From CAYVQB01 sp964453985 (lineage in GTDB: Bacteria; Babelota; Babeliae; Babelales; UASB340), in assembly GCA_964453985.1 (NCBI GenBank), contig CAYVQB010000011.1, positions 1-30,445 on the forward strand: DNA of 30,445 bases, in the 5' to 3' direction. How positions within the stretch are numbered: the stretch's first letter is position 1; every line of letters begins with the position of its first letter. The notes below the pieces were generated by a model, which did not search any database, was not told where the DNA came from, and was given only the letters and a program-made list of their open reading frames with translations. This document shows, piece by piece, positions 7,508 to 15,391 of the stretch. The position numbers and the translations under genes were made by a program.

Positions 7508-8314
7508 TTAACAATTATTTTTTATAGAAATATTCTTATTATAAGCAGTTCTTATTGCTTTTATAATATTGCCTCGCACCCCATCAATATCAAATTGATT
7601 CAAAGCTTCTATAGTGCTGCCGCCAGGAGAGGTAACCATATCTTTCAGATCACCCATTTTTTGATTAGAATCAATTGTAAGTTTTGCACTGCCCTGAAAA
7701 AGACTTTGTACCATAAAAGTTGCCTGCTCTCTTGTAAAACCAAGAGTAACAGCGCTATCAACCATGGCCATCATAAAATAAATAACATAAGCAGGACCAG
7801 AACCAATAACTGCTGCATAGGCATCAAAAAGCTTTTCGGGTAAAACCTGTACAGAGCCAATAGAATTAAAAGTGCTTATTAAGAATTGTTTCTGAGATTC
7901 TTTTAAAGATAAATCATCAAAACACAAACCAAAGGATCCCATTTGATTAAGCGCACAAATATTTGGCATAACACGCACAACAGGACACTTTTTATTAATA
8001 AAACTTTGTAGATCTTTTAGACAAATTCCAGTAGCAATAGAAATCACACACTTGCCAGAATCTAAAGTCTTTAAAATATCATTCGATAAGTCTTTTATTT
8101 GATGCGGCTTTACGGCAATAAAAATATAATCTGATTCAGAAACTAGATCTTGAACAGATCTAGTCACCTGTAAATTATAATCTTTTTCTAAAACTTTTAG
8201 TTTACTTTGATCAAGATCAAAACCTAGAAGTTTTAAATTTTTACTTGAAGCAAAACCCTGAATTAAAGCTCCACCCATTTGGCCTACGCCAATAAAGCCA
8301 ACTTTAGTAATCAT
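7508..8314 (-). CDS. proC: Pyrroline-5-carboxylate reductase
   Basis: ProC catalyses the last step of proline synthesis, the NAD(P)H-dependent reduction of pyrroline-5-carboxylate. The 268-aa protein opens with the Rossmann motif GVGQMGGALIQGF (Gly9, Gly11, Gly14). It contains AVKPHQI and the family signature VMPNICALNQMGSFG, and the C-terminal domain has IGSGPAYVIYFMMAM and TSPGGSTIEALNQFD. All main motifs are intact and the length is normal. The ATG at 8314 is preceded by AAGGAAATTC. It lies 22 bp behind the short sufD-like gene and probably shares its transcript, an unusual pairing. No proA or proB is in the window, so the pathway may be partial or fed from ornithine or the host. Confidence 0.95.
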   Translation of the reverse strand: MITKVGFIGVGQMGGALIQGFASSKNLKLLGFDLDQSKLKVLEKDYNLQVTRSVQDLVSESDYIFIAVKPHQIKDLSNDILKTLDSGKCVISIATGICLKDLQSFINKKCPVVRVMPNICALNQMGSFGLCFDDLSLKESQKQFLISTFNSIGSVQVLPEKLFDAYAAVIGSGPAYVIYFMMAMVDSAVTLGFTREQATFMVQSLFQGSAKLTIDSNQKMGDLKDMVTSPGGSTIEALNQFDIDGVRGNIIKAIRTAYNKNISIKNNC

Positions 8315-8336
8315 GAATTTCCTTAAAAATTAATTT

Positions 8337-9089
8337 TTAATTTAAGAATGCCTCTATTAGCATATTCTTTGCTTGGCAATAATCAAGACCGCGACTTTGT
8401 AAAAAGAAAATCTGTTCTTCATCAAGCTGACTTACAGCAGCACCATGCTTACAATCAACATCGTCAGACTCTATCTCTAATTTTGGAACGGTAATAACTC
8501 TTGAATCACAACCTAATAAAAGATTCTTATTAAGCTGTGTTGCTTGGATTTTTTCAAGGGATTCAGGAACACGAATAAGATTGTCACAAATCAATCTAGA
8601 CTTTTGACACATAGCCGATTTCACAATCAAATCACTAGTTGTAAAACTCGCCTGATGATCTTGAATAGTTTTGATTTTAATGATTCTATCGTTTGTACCT
8701 TTTACAGAACATGTGACATGTGCACTTGAATGTTGCCCAATAAACTTAAAATTTAACTCTTTAGACATAGTCTTTTGTTTATCATAAAAAGAGAGAACTC
8801 TCTCACTAGTCTTGCAAGTCTGTTCAAAGTTAATATTATCTTTGTTTTCTGAGATCTTCACTTGATAATTAATAGAACTAGCCTTGTTTAAAACAACTTC
8901 TATTTTGCTATTACAGATATCATAATCCAGAAGATCATCAACCAAACTGACACAAACATCTTCAACTAATATTATCTGAATAGATAAATCTTCAAGAACA
9001 GCTGCTCCTGACAACCTATTAGCTATTAATTTTTTTAAACTTAGTTTGTCTGATGATGCCACCAAAGTAAAAGTAAAATTCTTTTTCAT
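8337..9089 (-). CDS. sufD: SufD-like Fe-S cluster scaffold protein, short form
   Basis: SufD pairs with SufB in the SufBC2D complex that assembles Fe-S clusters. At 250 aa this protein is much shorter than typical SufD (about 400+). The C-terminal region is clearly SufD: LEIESDDVDCKHGAAVSQLD followed by EEQIFFLQSRGL. His215 in CKHGA matches the conserved His (His360 in E. coli) implicated in cluster formation. Upstream residues (about 100-200) look like the beta-helix core, including GQHSSAHV. The usual N-terminal helical domain is absent or very reduced, and no broken remnant is seen between it and sufB. The ATG at 9089 follows GGGGTAGGTTTAA and lies 6 bp after the sufB stop. The position sufC-sufB-sufD supports the assignment. 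Confidence 0.86.
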   Translation of the reverse strand: MKKNFTFTLVASSDKLSLKKLIANRLSGAAVLEDLSIQIILVEDVCVSLVDDLLDYDICNSKIEVVLNKASSINYQVKISENKDNINFEQTCKTSERVLSFYDKQKTMSKELNFKFIGQHSSAHVTCSVKGTNDRIIKIKTIQDHQASFTTSDLIVKSAMCQKSRLICDNLIRVPESLEKIQATQLNKNLLLGCDSRVITVPKLEIESDDVDCKHGAAVSQLDEEQIFFLQSRGLDYCQAKNMLIEAFLN

Positions 9090-9095
9090 TTAAAC

Positions 9096-10499
9096 CTACC
9101 CCTTCATTCCCATAGAAAGCAAACGATCAACTTCTAGCGCATACTCTGCAGGTAATTCTTTTAAAAACGGCTGAATAAAACCATTTATAATTAAGCTCTG
9201 AGCATCTTCATGACTCAAGCCTCTACTCATAAGATAAAAAATTTGTTCATCAACAATTTTACTAACACGCGCCTCGTGCCCAATATCAACTTCTCTTTGC
9301 GCAACATCCATGTACGGATAAGCATCTGAGCGTGATTTACCGTCAAGCATAAGCCCATCACATTGCACAAAGGATTTACTATTTTTAGCATTCTTTGCAA
9401 CTTTTATAAAACCTCTATAACTAGCCCGACCGCCATTGCTACTAATAGATTTTGACACAATTTTTGAAGTAGTATTTTCTGCCAAATGAATAGCTTTAGC
9501 ACCAGTATCTTGAACCTGATTTTCACAAGATGCAACAGAAAGAGACCAAACAGTAGTCTTTGCGCCCTTTTCTTTTAAAACAACTGCTGGATACTTCATG
9601 GTCACCCCACTACCAACATTACAATCTACCCATTCAATGAGTGAATCTTGGTACGCATGAGCTCTTTTTGTCACCAAGTTATAAACGTTTTTGGACCAAT
9701 TTTGAATTGTATAGTATTTAACCTTTGCCCCCTTTTTAGCAATGATCTCAACTACGGCACTATGTAGAGATTTATCTGAGTAAGATTGGGCCGTACAACC
9801 TTCGATGTAGCTAACGCTACTATTTTCATCTGCAATAATCAAGGTTCTTTCAAATTGACCCAATTTATCACTATCCATTTTGTAATAAGTCTGCAAAGGA
9901 ACCTTTATGTTAACGCCTTTTGGAACATAAATAAAACTACCCCCGCTCCATACAGCGCTATTTAAGGAAGCAAACTTGTTGTCATCATATGGAACAACCG
10001 TCCCGAAATATTCTTTAAATAACTCTGGGTATTTTTTTAAGGCTGTGTCAGTATCACAAAATATTACACCCAAATCTTCCCACTCTTTCTTAAGATTGTG
10101 ATAAACAACCTCAGATTCATACTGAGCACCAAGACCACCTAAAGACTCTTGTTCTATATTTTGAATATTTTCTTTTTCAAAAGGCTCTCTAATATTTTCA
10201 GGAATATCCTGCCAGCAACTCTCTTGCTTCCCCCAAGCCTTTAAATAAAAACAAAGTTCATCCAAATTTAACTCACTTAAATCTGGTCCCCAAGATTGCA
10301 TTTTTTTAGCTTCGAACGCACGAAGTGCTTTGAGCCTATATTCCAACATCCAAGCCTGTTCGCCCTTTTCTTCTGAAATTTGGCAAACAATAGATTCACT
10401 TAAGCCTTTGCTTGCCTTATAAGCATAACCTCGTCTGGAGCATGACTTCTTACATTCTGAACAGTTATGAATTTTCTTTTTGTTTGGTTTTTTCTTCAT
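9096..10499 (-). CDS. sufB: Fe-S cluster assembly scaffold SufB
   Basis: This is the core scaffold of the SUF Fe-S assembly complex. From ATG 10499 it is 467 aa, the usual length. Conserved SufB blocks are GLGAQYESEVVYHNL, SAVWSGGSFIYVPKGV, ADENSSVSYIEGCTAQ, and MDVAQREVDIGHEARVSKI. They are followed by DEQIFYLMSRGLSHEDA and the tail PFLKELPAEYALEVDRLL. Near the N-terminus there is an unusual cluster of cysteines, HNCSECKKSCS (C-x2-C-x3-C), before the normal SufB start-like segment. I do not know this feature from typical SufB. The frame also has a TTG at 10508, three codons upstream. Neither start has a strong ribosome-binding site, so ATG is preferred. The stop is 6 bp before sufD and the start 16 bp after sufC. 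Confidence 0.96.
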   Translation of the reverse strand: MKKKPNKKKIHNCSECKKSCSRRGYAYKASKGLSESIVCQISEEKGEQAWMLEYRLKALRAFEAKKMQSWGPDLSELNLDELCFYLKAWGKQESCWQDIPENIREPFEKENIQNIEQESLGGLGAQYESEVVYHNLKKEWEDLGVIFCDTDTALKKYPELFKEYFGTVVPYDDNKFASLNSAVWSGGSFIYVPKGVNIKVPLQTYYKMDSDKLGQFERTLIIADENSSVSYIEGCTAQSYSDKSLHSAVVEIIAKKGAKVKYYTIQNWSKNVYNLVTKRAHAYQDSLIEWVDCNVGSGVTMKYPAVVLKEKGAKTTVWSLSVASCENQVQDTGAKAIHLAENTTSKIVSKSISSNGGRASYRGFIKVAKNAKNSKSFVQCDGLMLDGKSRSDAYPYMDVAQREVDIGHEARVSKIVDEQIFYLMSRGLSHEDAQSLIINGFIQPFLKELPAEYALEVDRLLSMGMKG

Positions 10500-10515
10500 A
10501 AATAACAATTTTTTA

Positions 10516-11256
10516 TTATAAATAACCTAATTCCTCTATTTCTTGAGCTAACGTCCCATTTCCTGATCGAGCAATTTTGCCATTTTGCATTATATGAACG
10601 AAATCGGGCTTTAAGTAATTTAAAATTCTTGTGTGGTGGGTAATTATTAAAAAGGAGACATCAGGACTACTCCGCCTAATCTCATTTATTCCTGAGCATA
10701 TTATTCGAAGAGCATCAACATCCAAACCAGAGTCAATCTCATCTAACACTACAAGCTTAGGCTCTAATACTGCCAACTGAAGAACCTCTAGCTTTTTTCT
10801 TTCACCACCAGAAAAACCCACATTTAAAAATCTATCAATAAAACCTGAGTCTATTTTAAGAGTATCAAGCTTCAAACTTAGCATTTGATTGAATGCACCT
10901 AGGTCAAGATCTTTTGCTGTTCCTGCATACATAGAATTATAAGCTTGTCTTAAAAACTCTTTTACTTTCACGCCTTCTACTGCTACAGGGTACTGAAAAG
11001 CCAAAAACATTCCCGCTTTTGCTCTGTTATCAACAGATAGGCTTTGCAAGTCTTGTCCAAAAAACAAGAGTTTGCCAGAGTTTATTTGATACCTTGGATG
11101 CCCCATTAAAGTATAAGCCAAGGTTGTTTTACCTGAGCCGTTTGGTCCCATTAGAGCATGAATCTGCCCTTTATCTATTTCTAGATTGACACCCTTTAAG
11201 ATAAGCTCATCTTTTACTTTAACTTTTAGATTTTCTATTAATAGCAGTTTTTTCAC
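10516..11256 (-). CDS. sufC: SUF system ATPase SufC
   Basis: SufC is the soluble ABC-type ATPase that dimerises on SufB/SufD and drives conformational change during Fe-S cluster assembly. The 246-aa protein has Walker A GPNGSGKTT, the signature FSGGERKKLE, Walker B LVVLDEIDSGLDVDAL, and the switch His in LIITHHTRIL. The Q-loop region LAFQYPVAVEGVKV is typical of SufC rather than a transporter ATPase. It has no membrane partner. The start is a GTG at 11256, since no ATG gives a better N-terminus before the conserved IENLKVKV. It is first in sufC-sufB-sufD-proC, with a credible promoter upstream. SufS, SufE and SufU are not encoded in the window. Confidence 0.96.
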   Translation of the reverse strand: MKKLLLIENLKVKVKDELILKGVNLEIDKGQIHALMGPNGSGKTTLAYTLMGHPRYQINSGKLLFFGQDLQSLSVDNRAKAGMFLAFQYPVAVEGVKVKEFLRQAYNSMYAGTAKDLDLGAFNQMLSLKLDTLKIDSGFIDRFLNVGFSGGERKKLEVLQLAVLEPKLVVLDEIDSGLDVDALRIICSGINEIRRSSPDVSFLIITHHTRILNYLKPDFVHIMQNGKIARSGNGTLAQEIEELGYL

Positions 11257-11304
11257 TTTTTTTGCCCAAATTAAATTTATTTAAAATCTTTTCTTAATAC
11301 CCTA

Positions 11305-11331
11305 ATTATACAGCAAAGCAGTGTTTTTCAA
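11305..11331 (-). promoter_or_regulatory. Putative promoter of the sufCBD-proC operon
   Basis: On the minus strand TTGAAA (11326-11331) is followed after 15 bp by a perfect TATAAT (11305-11310). The start of transcription would fall about 40 bp before the sufC GTG. The spacing is short, but the -10 is consensus and the location is right. No IscR- or Fur-like operator was recognised. Confidence 0.5.
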
Positions 11332-11354
11332 ACCGCCAAGAATATATAAAAAAC

Positions 11355-11389
11355 AATAACCCCTGGGTATCTTCTATCCAAGGGTTATT
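11355..11389 (-). terminator. Rho-independent terminator after the glycine-zipper lipoprotein gene
   Basis: An imperfect hairpin (AATAACCC...GGGTTATT outer stem, inner TGG/CCA) is followed on the minus strand by GTTTTTTATAT. It lies about 30 bp after the lipoprotein stop and separates that gene from sufC. Confidence 0.75.
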
Positions 11390-11417
11390 ATTAAAAACAG
11401 ATATTTAGCTGTAATTA

Positions 11418-11714
11418 TTATTTTTTGCAGCTTTTATTGTCTCTCTTTGATTTAGCTTTACCATGCTTTCTGTTTTCTTTTTTGTCTTTCTTGTCATCAC
11501 CTAGACTATGACCAATAAGACCACCGGTTACAGCACCTATAGCACCACCGGCTACAGCACCGCCACCACCACCAGCAGCGCCACCAATACCAGCACCAAG
11601 GCCAGCACCAATTAAAACACCACCTACAGTTTTTTCTTCTTTAGTACAACCAGAAAGCATTAGGCCTGCTGTCAAAAGACAGACGCCAAGCATGGATTTT
11701 TTCTTATTATCCAT
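11418..11714 (-). CDS. Small glycine-zipper lipoprotein
   Basis: This 98-aa protein has a lipoprotein signal: a short basic start, a hydrophobic run, and lipobox LSGC with Cys23 as the lipidated residue. The mature part begins TKEEKTVGG. A glycine-zipper segment follows (GVLIGAGLGAGIGG, GGAIGAVTGGLIGHSLG), able to form a tight two-helix membrane hairpin, as in outer-membrane lipoproteins of the SlyB/YMGG type. The C-terminus is short and very basic (KENRKHGKAKSKRDNKSCKK). It is expected to sit in the outer membrane or envelope. Function in this family is mostly structural or stress-related, and no specific role can be read here. ATG 11714 has a strong GAGGGGG ribosome-binding site. It has its own -10 element and terminator, so it is probably monocistronic. 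Confidence 0.87.
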   Translation of the reverse strand: MDNKKKSMLGVCLLTAGLMLSGCTKEEKTVGGVLIGAGLGAGIGGAAGGGGGAVAGGAIGAVTGGLIGHSLGDDKKDKKENRKHGKAKSKRDNKSCKK

Positions 11715-11770
11715 AATAATTCCCCCTCTTTAAAGAGTTAAACATATATTTATCAATCTGAACTAAATCT

Positions 11771-11776
11771 ATTATA
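11771..11776 (-). promoter_or_regulatory. Putative -10 element for the glycine-zipper lipoprotein gene
   Basis: The minus strand reads TATAAT (plus strand ATTATA), 57 bp upstream of the ATG at 11714. No strong -35 is visible in the AT-rich flank. Confidence 0.38.
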
Positions 11777-11835
11777 ATATAAATTAATTACAAATTGAAA
11801 GAGTTTATGGAAATTACTATTTCAAAATTTATAAA

Positions 11836-12591
11836 TTAAACTTTTTGGACATCTTTTTTACTTATCCAGCCAATTTGCTTATAAAACTTAATCTTATAAA
11901 AGCCATCAGATTCTCGGTTTATAATAAATTCGCTAGCTTGAGGCAGAACACCTATTTCCTGAAAACTTCTACCAGGACCAGATAAGAGCTGAGTCTTAGG
12001 GTTCACCACAACACCATGCACTCTGTTCTCTAAACTATATTTTATAACCAACAAAGTACCAAATAAGGCTACAAAGCTGAATAATAGAATAATCAAAAAC
12101 TTTCTTTTTGATTTATACAAGCGTCTGATATATAAGAACAGAAAAACCCAAAATATTAAAAATAGGAGCTGTAAGTAAAATATTGGAACATTACGAACAA
12201 TAGATACAAAAAAGCTCTTTGATTTATAGAAGAAAGCAAACCTATCTTCGACCTTACTAGATCCATTGAGTTTTTTCTTTAATAAATAAATATTATCAAG
12301 AAGCTCTTGCCTATTCCAAAAGCCCCAGTCTTGCTCAGCTCTCTTCCAATAAAGCATTGCATAGCCATATTTCTCTAGCTTATAAGCACAGTTTCCTAAG
12401 TTATAATTAACATAGGCACCCTTTTCAGGTACTTTTTGGTATAACTCGTAAGCTTTTTCAAACTCACTTTGCTTATAGGCCTGGTTTGCTTTAGCAAATA
12501 GATCTTGACCATTATTAACACTAGAACTTAAAGAAAAGTTCCAACAAATTAAAAATAGACCAACCGTTTTATATATAGCTTTATAATTCAT
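11836..12591 (-). CDS. batE: BatE-like TPR/SH3 membrane protein
   Basis: This is the last gene of the Bat (aerotolerance) operon. The 251-aa protein has an N-terminal signal or anchor (VGLFLICWNFSLSSS). TPR-type helices at about 27-100 include KANQAYKQSEFEKAYELYQK and YNLGNCAYKLEKYGYAMLYW. Two membrane helices follow at about 138-156 and 164-185. A C-terminal SH3-like beta domain ends it (TQLLSGPGRSFQEIGVLP, then GWISKKDVQKV). TPR plus two helices plus an SH3 domain is the usual BatE plan. The TPR and SH3 parts probably lie in the periplasm and bind partner proteins. ATG 12591 has AAGGGGTAACGAT before it, and the gene starts 4 bp after the batD stop. Biochemical function of BatE is unproven in any organism I know. 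Confidence 0.84.
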   Translation of the reverse strand: MNYKAIYKTVGLFLICWNFSLSSSVNNGQDLFAKANQAYKQSEFEKAYELYQKVPEKGAYVNYNLGNCAYKLEKYGYAMLYWKRAEQDWGFWNRQELLDNIYLLKKKLNGSSKVEDRFAFFYKSKSFFVSIVRNVPIFYLQLLFLIFWVFLFLYIRRLYKSKRKFLIILLFSFVALFGTLLVIKYSLENRVHGVVVNPKTQLLSGPGRSFQEIGVLPQASEFIINRESDGFYKIKFYKQIGWISKKDVQKV

Positions 12592-12595
12592 ATCG

Positions 12596-14392
12596 TTACC
12601 CCTTACCAGAATCTAAGTAAACCAACCAGTAACTACTTTTAGATAGCAATTTCTCAGTATCAACACCACTTGAATTAGCCGCAAAAGATAAACTTGCACA
12701 GTCATTTAGATAGCTTAAAAAGTCATCTACCTTATCTTGTTTTAGACCTAATTCTAGCAATCTAGCCTCTATCCAGTCTTGATTAATACCACTTAACTTA
12801 ACATTAAATTTTACAGACAAATAGCTCAGAAAAAACTTATATAATTTTTTAACTTCTTTTTTCTCGATTATTTTATCTAACTCTTTTTTTAATTTCGATG
12901 AAGATTGTTTTATATTAGATCTAGACTTAAACCAACATATAATGGGATTAAATAAACGTTTGAAATAAAAGATTAATGGAACAAGTAATAAAATAAGAAA
13001 CAAGACCAAAGGGAGACTTTTTTTACCTTTATTTCTGACTTTTGTAATATTTTCTTCTTCAATAAAATGTATATCTTGCTTGTATTCTGAAACATCTTGC
13101 TCTTGAGCCCCTAAAGCATCACTTACATTTTTAGTATCTGTATAGCTTATACCCTCTGGAGGAGATTTTATATCCAAGCTTATGGCTTTTGATCTTAATG
13201 TTTTATATTTTTTACTTTTAACATCAAAATATACAAATTTTTGTTCTGGTATTTTATATTGACCTACTTTATTTACTTGTAAAACAAACTCAAAGCTCTT
13301 TTTGCCACCTCTAAAATCTTTTGATAAATCTTGCTGCAAATCTGTCTTTGATTCATAAAACCTAAAACCTTCAGGCAAACTTAACTTTGGCACTACTATC
13401 TGGTCTAAATTACCCCTACCCTCAATCTGAAATTTCAATAAAACTGGTTCATTAACGAGTGCCTCTGTTCTATCAACAGTAACATCAAACGAGCTAAAAT
13501 CACCAACACCATCAACGATGTCATTATATTTAGGCAAAGAAGAAACATCTATTTTTAAGCCATTAGATATCGCTCTTTTGGGTTCAAAATTTTCACCAAA
13601 CATAACAGGCAAATTCCCAAAGAAATCATCCTCAAAAGACCACCCGTGCCCTCGTTTTCTTTTCACAGGAACATTAAAATTTATAACTACAGGATCTATT
13701 TCTCTTTTACCCTCTTCAACAGGCAATAAGAGAAACTTTTTTTCTAAAACGCTGTAAGGCTTTCCATCTACAGTCTCAGCTTTTCTTGCAACCTGTTCTA
13801 TCTCTTTTGATATAAAACCTACAAACTTCAATGGTTCCAGACCAAGCTGTGCAATATTTCCTCTATGATAAATTTTCAAATTCAAGACAATTGGTTGCCC
13901 AACAACAACATTCTTGCTTTCTACTTCCAATTTACAAAAAACTTCATAACTTGGAATACCGGACGCCTGTGGTCCAACAAAACCACTTACGGGAGAACCT
14001 TCTTTTCTTTTCATCACTTGTAAGGTCAATAACTCCGGAACAGAGTTAATTACTTGATTATTATAAGTTACTTGCGCAGGTCCAATCTTAAAAATACCCA
14101 CTTTATCTGCAACAACATCATACATGTAACTTTTTTCTGACAGAAAATTAGAATTATACCTAGAGATACTTGTTGCCTGGCTACTTCCTAAAACTTTTAA
14201 CTGCCCAAGCCCTTGCACATGCACATCACCAATATCTTTTTCAGAACTAGTGACAATAACTTTTACTCCAAAGTTTTCGCCCACATAAGCTTTAGAATCT
14301 TGCAAACCCGTAAATTCAAGTTTTACAGTCAAATCTTGGGCAGAACAAAAACTATAAATAAAAAATACAAATAACTTAAAGAATTTTTTCAT
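12596..14392 (-). CDS. batD: BatD (oxygen-tolerance family) envelope protein
   Basis: The 598-aa protein has a signal peptide (FKLFVFFIYSFCSAQ) and a long beta-rich periplasmic part of repeated immunoglobulin-like modules: ENFGVKVIVTSSEKD, GQPIVLNLKIYHRG and NEPVLLKFQIEGRGNLDQI. One membrane helix follows near residue 470 (LPLVLFLILLLVPLIFYF), then a basic cytosolic tail of about 110 residues. The motif NEPV.LKF...GRGNL is a recognisable BatD hallmark. Operon position after batA, batB and batC fits. ATG 14392 has AGGGGGATTAAT. BatD is thought to scaffold the VWA proteins BatA and BatB at the membrane, but that comes from family context, not from this sequence. Confidence 0.9.
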   Translation of the reverse strand: MKKFFKLFVFFIYSFCSAQDLTVKLEFTGLQDSKAYVGENFGVKVIVTSSEKDIGDVHVQGLGQLKVLGSSQATSISRYNSNFLSEKSYMYDVVADKVGIFKIGPAQVTYNNQVINSVPELLTLQVMKRKEGSPVSGFVGPQASGIPSYEVFCKLEVESKNVVVGQPIVLNLKIYHRGNIAQLGLEPLKFVGFISKEIEQVARKAETVDGKPYSVLEKKFLLLPVEEGKREIDPVVINFNVPVKRKRGHGWSFEDDFFGNLPVMFGENFEPKRAISNGLKIDVSSLPKYNDIVDGVGDFSSFDVTVDRTEALVNEPVLLKFQIEGRGNLDQIVVPKLSLPEGFRFYESKTDLQQDLSKDFRGGKKSFEFVLQVNKVGQYKIPEQKFVYFDVKSKKYKTLRSKAISLDIKSPPEGISYTDTKNVSDALGAQEQDVSEYKQDIHFIEEENITKVRNKGKKSLPLVLFLILLLVPLIFYFKRLFNPIICWFKSRSNIKQSSSKLKKELDKIIEKKEVKKLYKFFLSYLSVKFNVKLSGINQDWIEARLLELGLKQDKVDDFLSYLNDCASLSFAANSSGVDTEKLLSKSSYWLVYLDSGKG

Positions 14393-14402
14393 ATTAATCC
14401 CC

Positions 14403-15389
14403 CTACCAAGGTTTTTGATCTTTATTCAAAGGTCTGCCACCCTTGCTTTTATGCAAAATCAAACTCTTTTGTAATTTTGATTCATCTTTTTGTAAATCAT
14501 CTAACAAAACTTTCATTCCTTTTTCTTTCATGCTTTCTTGCTCAACAGCTTGAGATCCTTGCTCCCCTGCTTGCTCTTGTTCTTGATTTTCTTGCCCAGG
14601 TTGCTTATCCTCTTTTCCAGGTTGTTCACTTTGTTCTTCTTTTTCATTCTGGGAGCTTTCATGTTCACTTCTATCTTGTTCTTCTTTGTCGGGCTTTTGT
14701 GTATCCGATTTGTCTTGTTCCCCGTCATTTCTATCATCTTTTCTATTATTAGATTTATCCTGTTCCCCTTTTTCTTTATCTTGATCTCCTTGTTGATCCT
14801 CTTTTTCCTGCTCCCCTGATTGATCTTTTTTATCTTGTTTATCGTCTTTCTGCTGATCCTTTTCTTGATCCTGCTTTTGTTTTTTTTGTTCAATCTTTTG
14901 TAAAAATTCTTCTGTCTTTTTCAGATTAACTTTAGTTTTTTGATTATCACTATTAAGAACAAGATTATTTTTATATTTTTCTATCGCTGACTTTAGCTCA
15001 CTTATTGCAAAATCTAGTTTTTTATTATCTATTTCTTTTTTTTCCCAATCAGGACCTAAAACAGCTAAACCATTCTTGTATAAACTATTACCCCAATTAA
15101 AATAAGAAATCTCTTTTAATTTTGCTTGTTTTTCTGAACAATTATTTACAGCTCGCTCAAAATTAGACCTTGAAACCTCAAATTTACCCAAATTATAATA
15201 TGCATTACCTAAATTATAGTTTAGGTCCGGATCGTTAGGATTATTGACCTGTTCTTTCTCTAGAATATCTTTTACTTTATTATAATCTTTTTGAAGATAT
15301 GCCTTATTTGCCTTATAACCAGACCAAAAAGATATTGCCTTAATGTCGCCAATAAATAAAAAAAGTAAAAAGAATAAATAAGCTTTCAT
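14403..15389 (-). CDS. batC: BatC-like TPR protein with long charged low-complexity tail
   Basis: From ATG 15389 the protein is 329 aa. A signal peptide (YLFFLLFLFIGDIKA) is followed by TPR helices at about 25-115 (YNLGNAYYNLGKFEVSRSNF, SYFNWGNSLYKNG). A low-complexity stretch of more than 110 residues, rich in Lys/Gln/Glu/Asp (EKEDQQGDQDKEKGEQDK and similar), comes next. The C-terminus is LLDDLQKDESKLQKSL...KDQKPW, and a short terminal ...W element after a DLQ/E-rich helix is typical of BatC. The charged repeat is expected to be disordered and periplasmic. The frame extends upstream to 15443 inside batB, but the signal peptide begins at 15389, which also gives a 2-bp gap after the batB stop. 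Confidence 0.87.
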   Translation of the reverse strand: MKAYLFFLLFLFIGDIKAISFWSGYKANKAYLQKDYNKVKDILEKEQVNNPNDPDLNYNLGNAYYNLGKFEVSRSNFERAVNNCSEKQAKLKEISYFNWGNSLYKNGLAVLGPDWEKKEIDNKKLDFAISELKSAIEKYKNNLVLNSDNQKTKVNLKKTEEFLQKIEQKKQKQDQEKDQQKDDKQDKKDQSGEQEKEDQQGDQDKEKGEQDKSNNRKDDRNDGEQDKSDTQKPDKEEQDRSEHESSQNEKEEQSEQPGKEDKQPGQENQEQEQAGEQGSQAVEQESMKEKGMKVLLDDLQKDESKLQKSLILHKSKGGRPLNKDQKPW

Positions 15390-15391
15390 AA

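Noticed and set aside
9096..9400. SufB lacking the C-terminal Cys known from E. coli as a defect
   Set aside because: Many non-proteobacterial SufB proteins share this form, so it is not by itself unusual.
14477..14893. Several antisense or out-of-frame ORFs rich in Leu/Phe or Lys
   Set aside because: They are mirrors of the Lys/Gln/Glu repeat region of batC, not separate genes.
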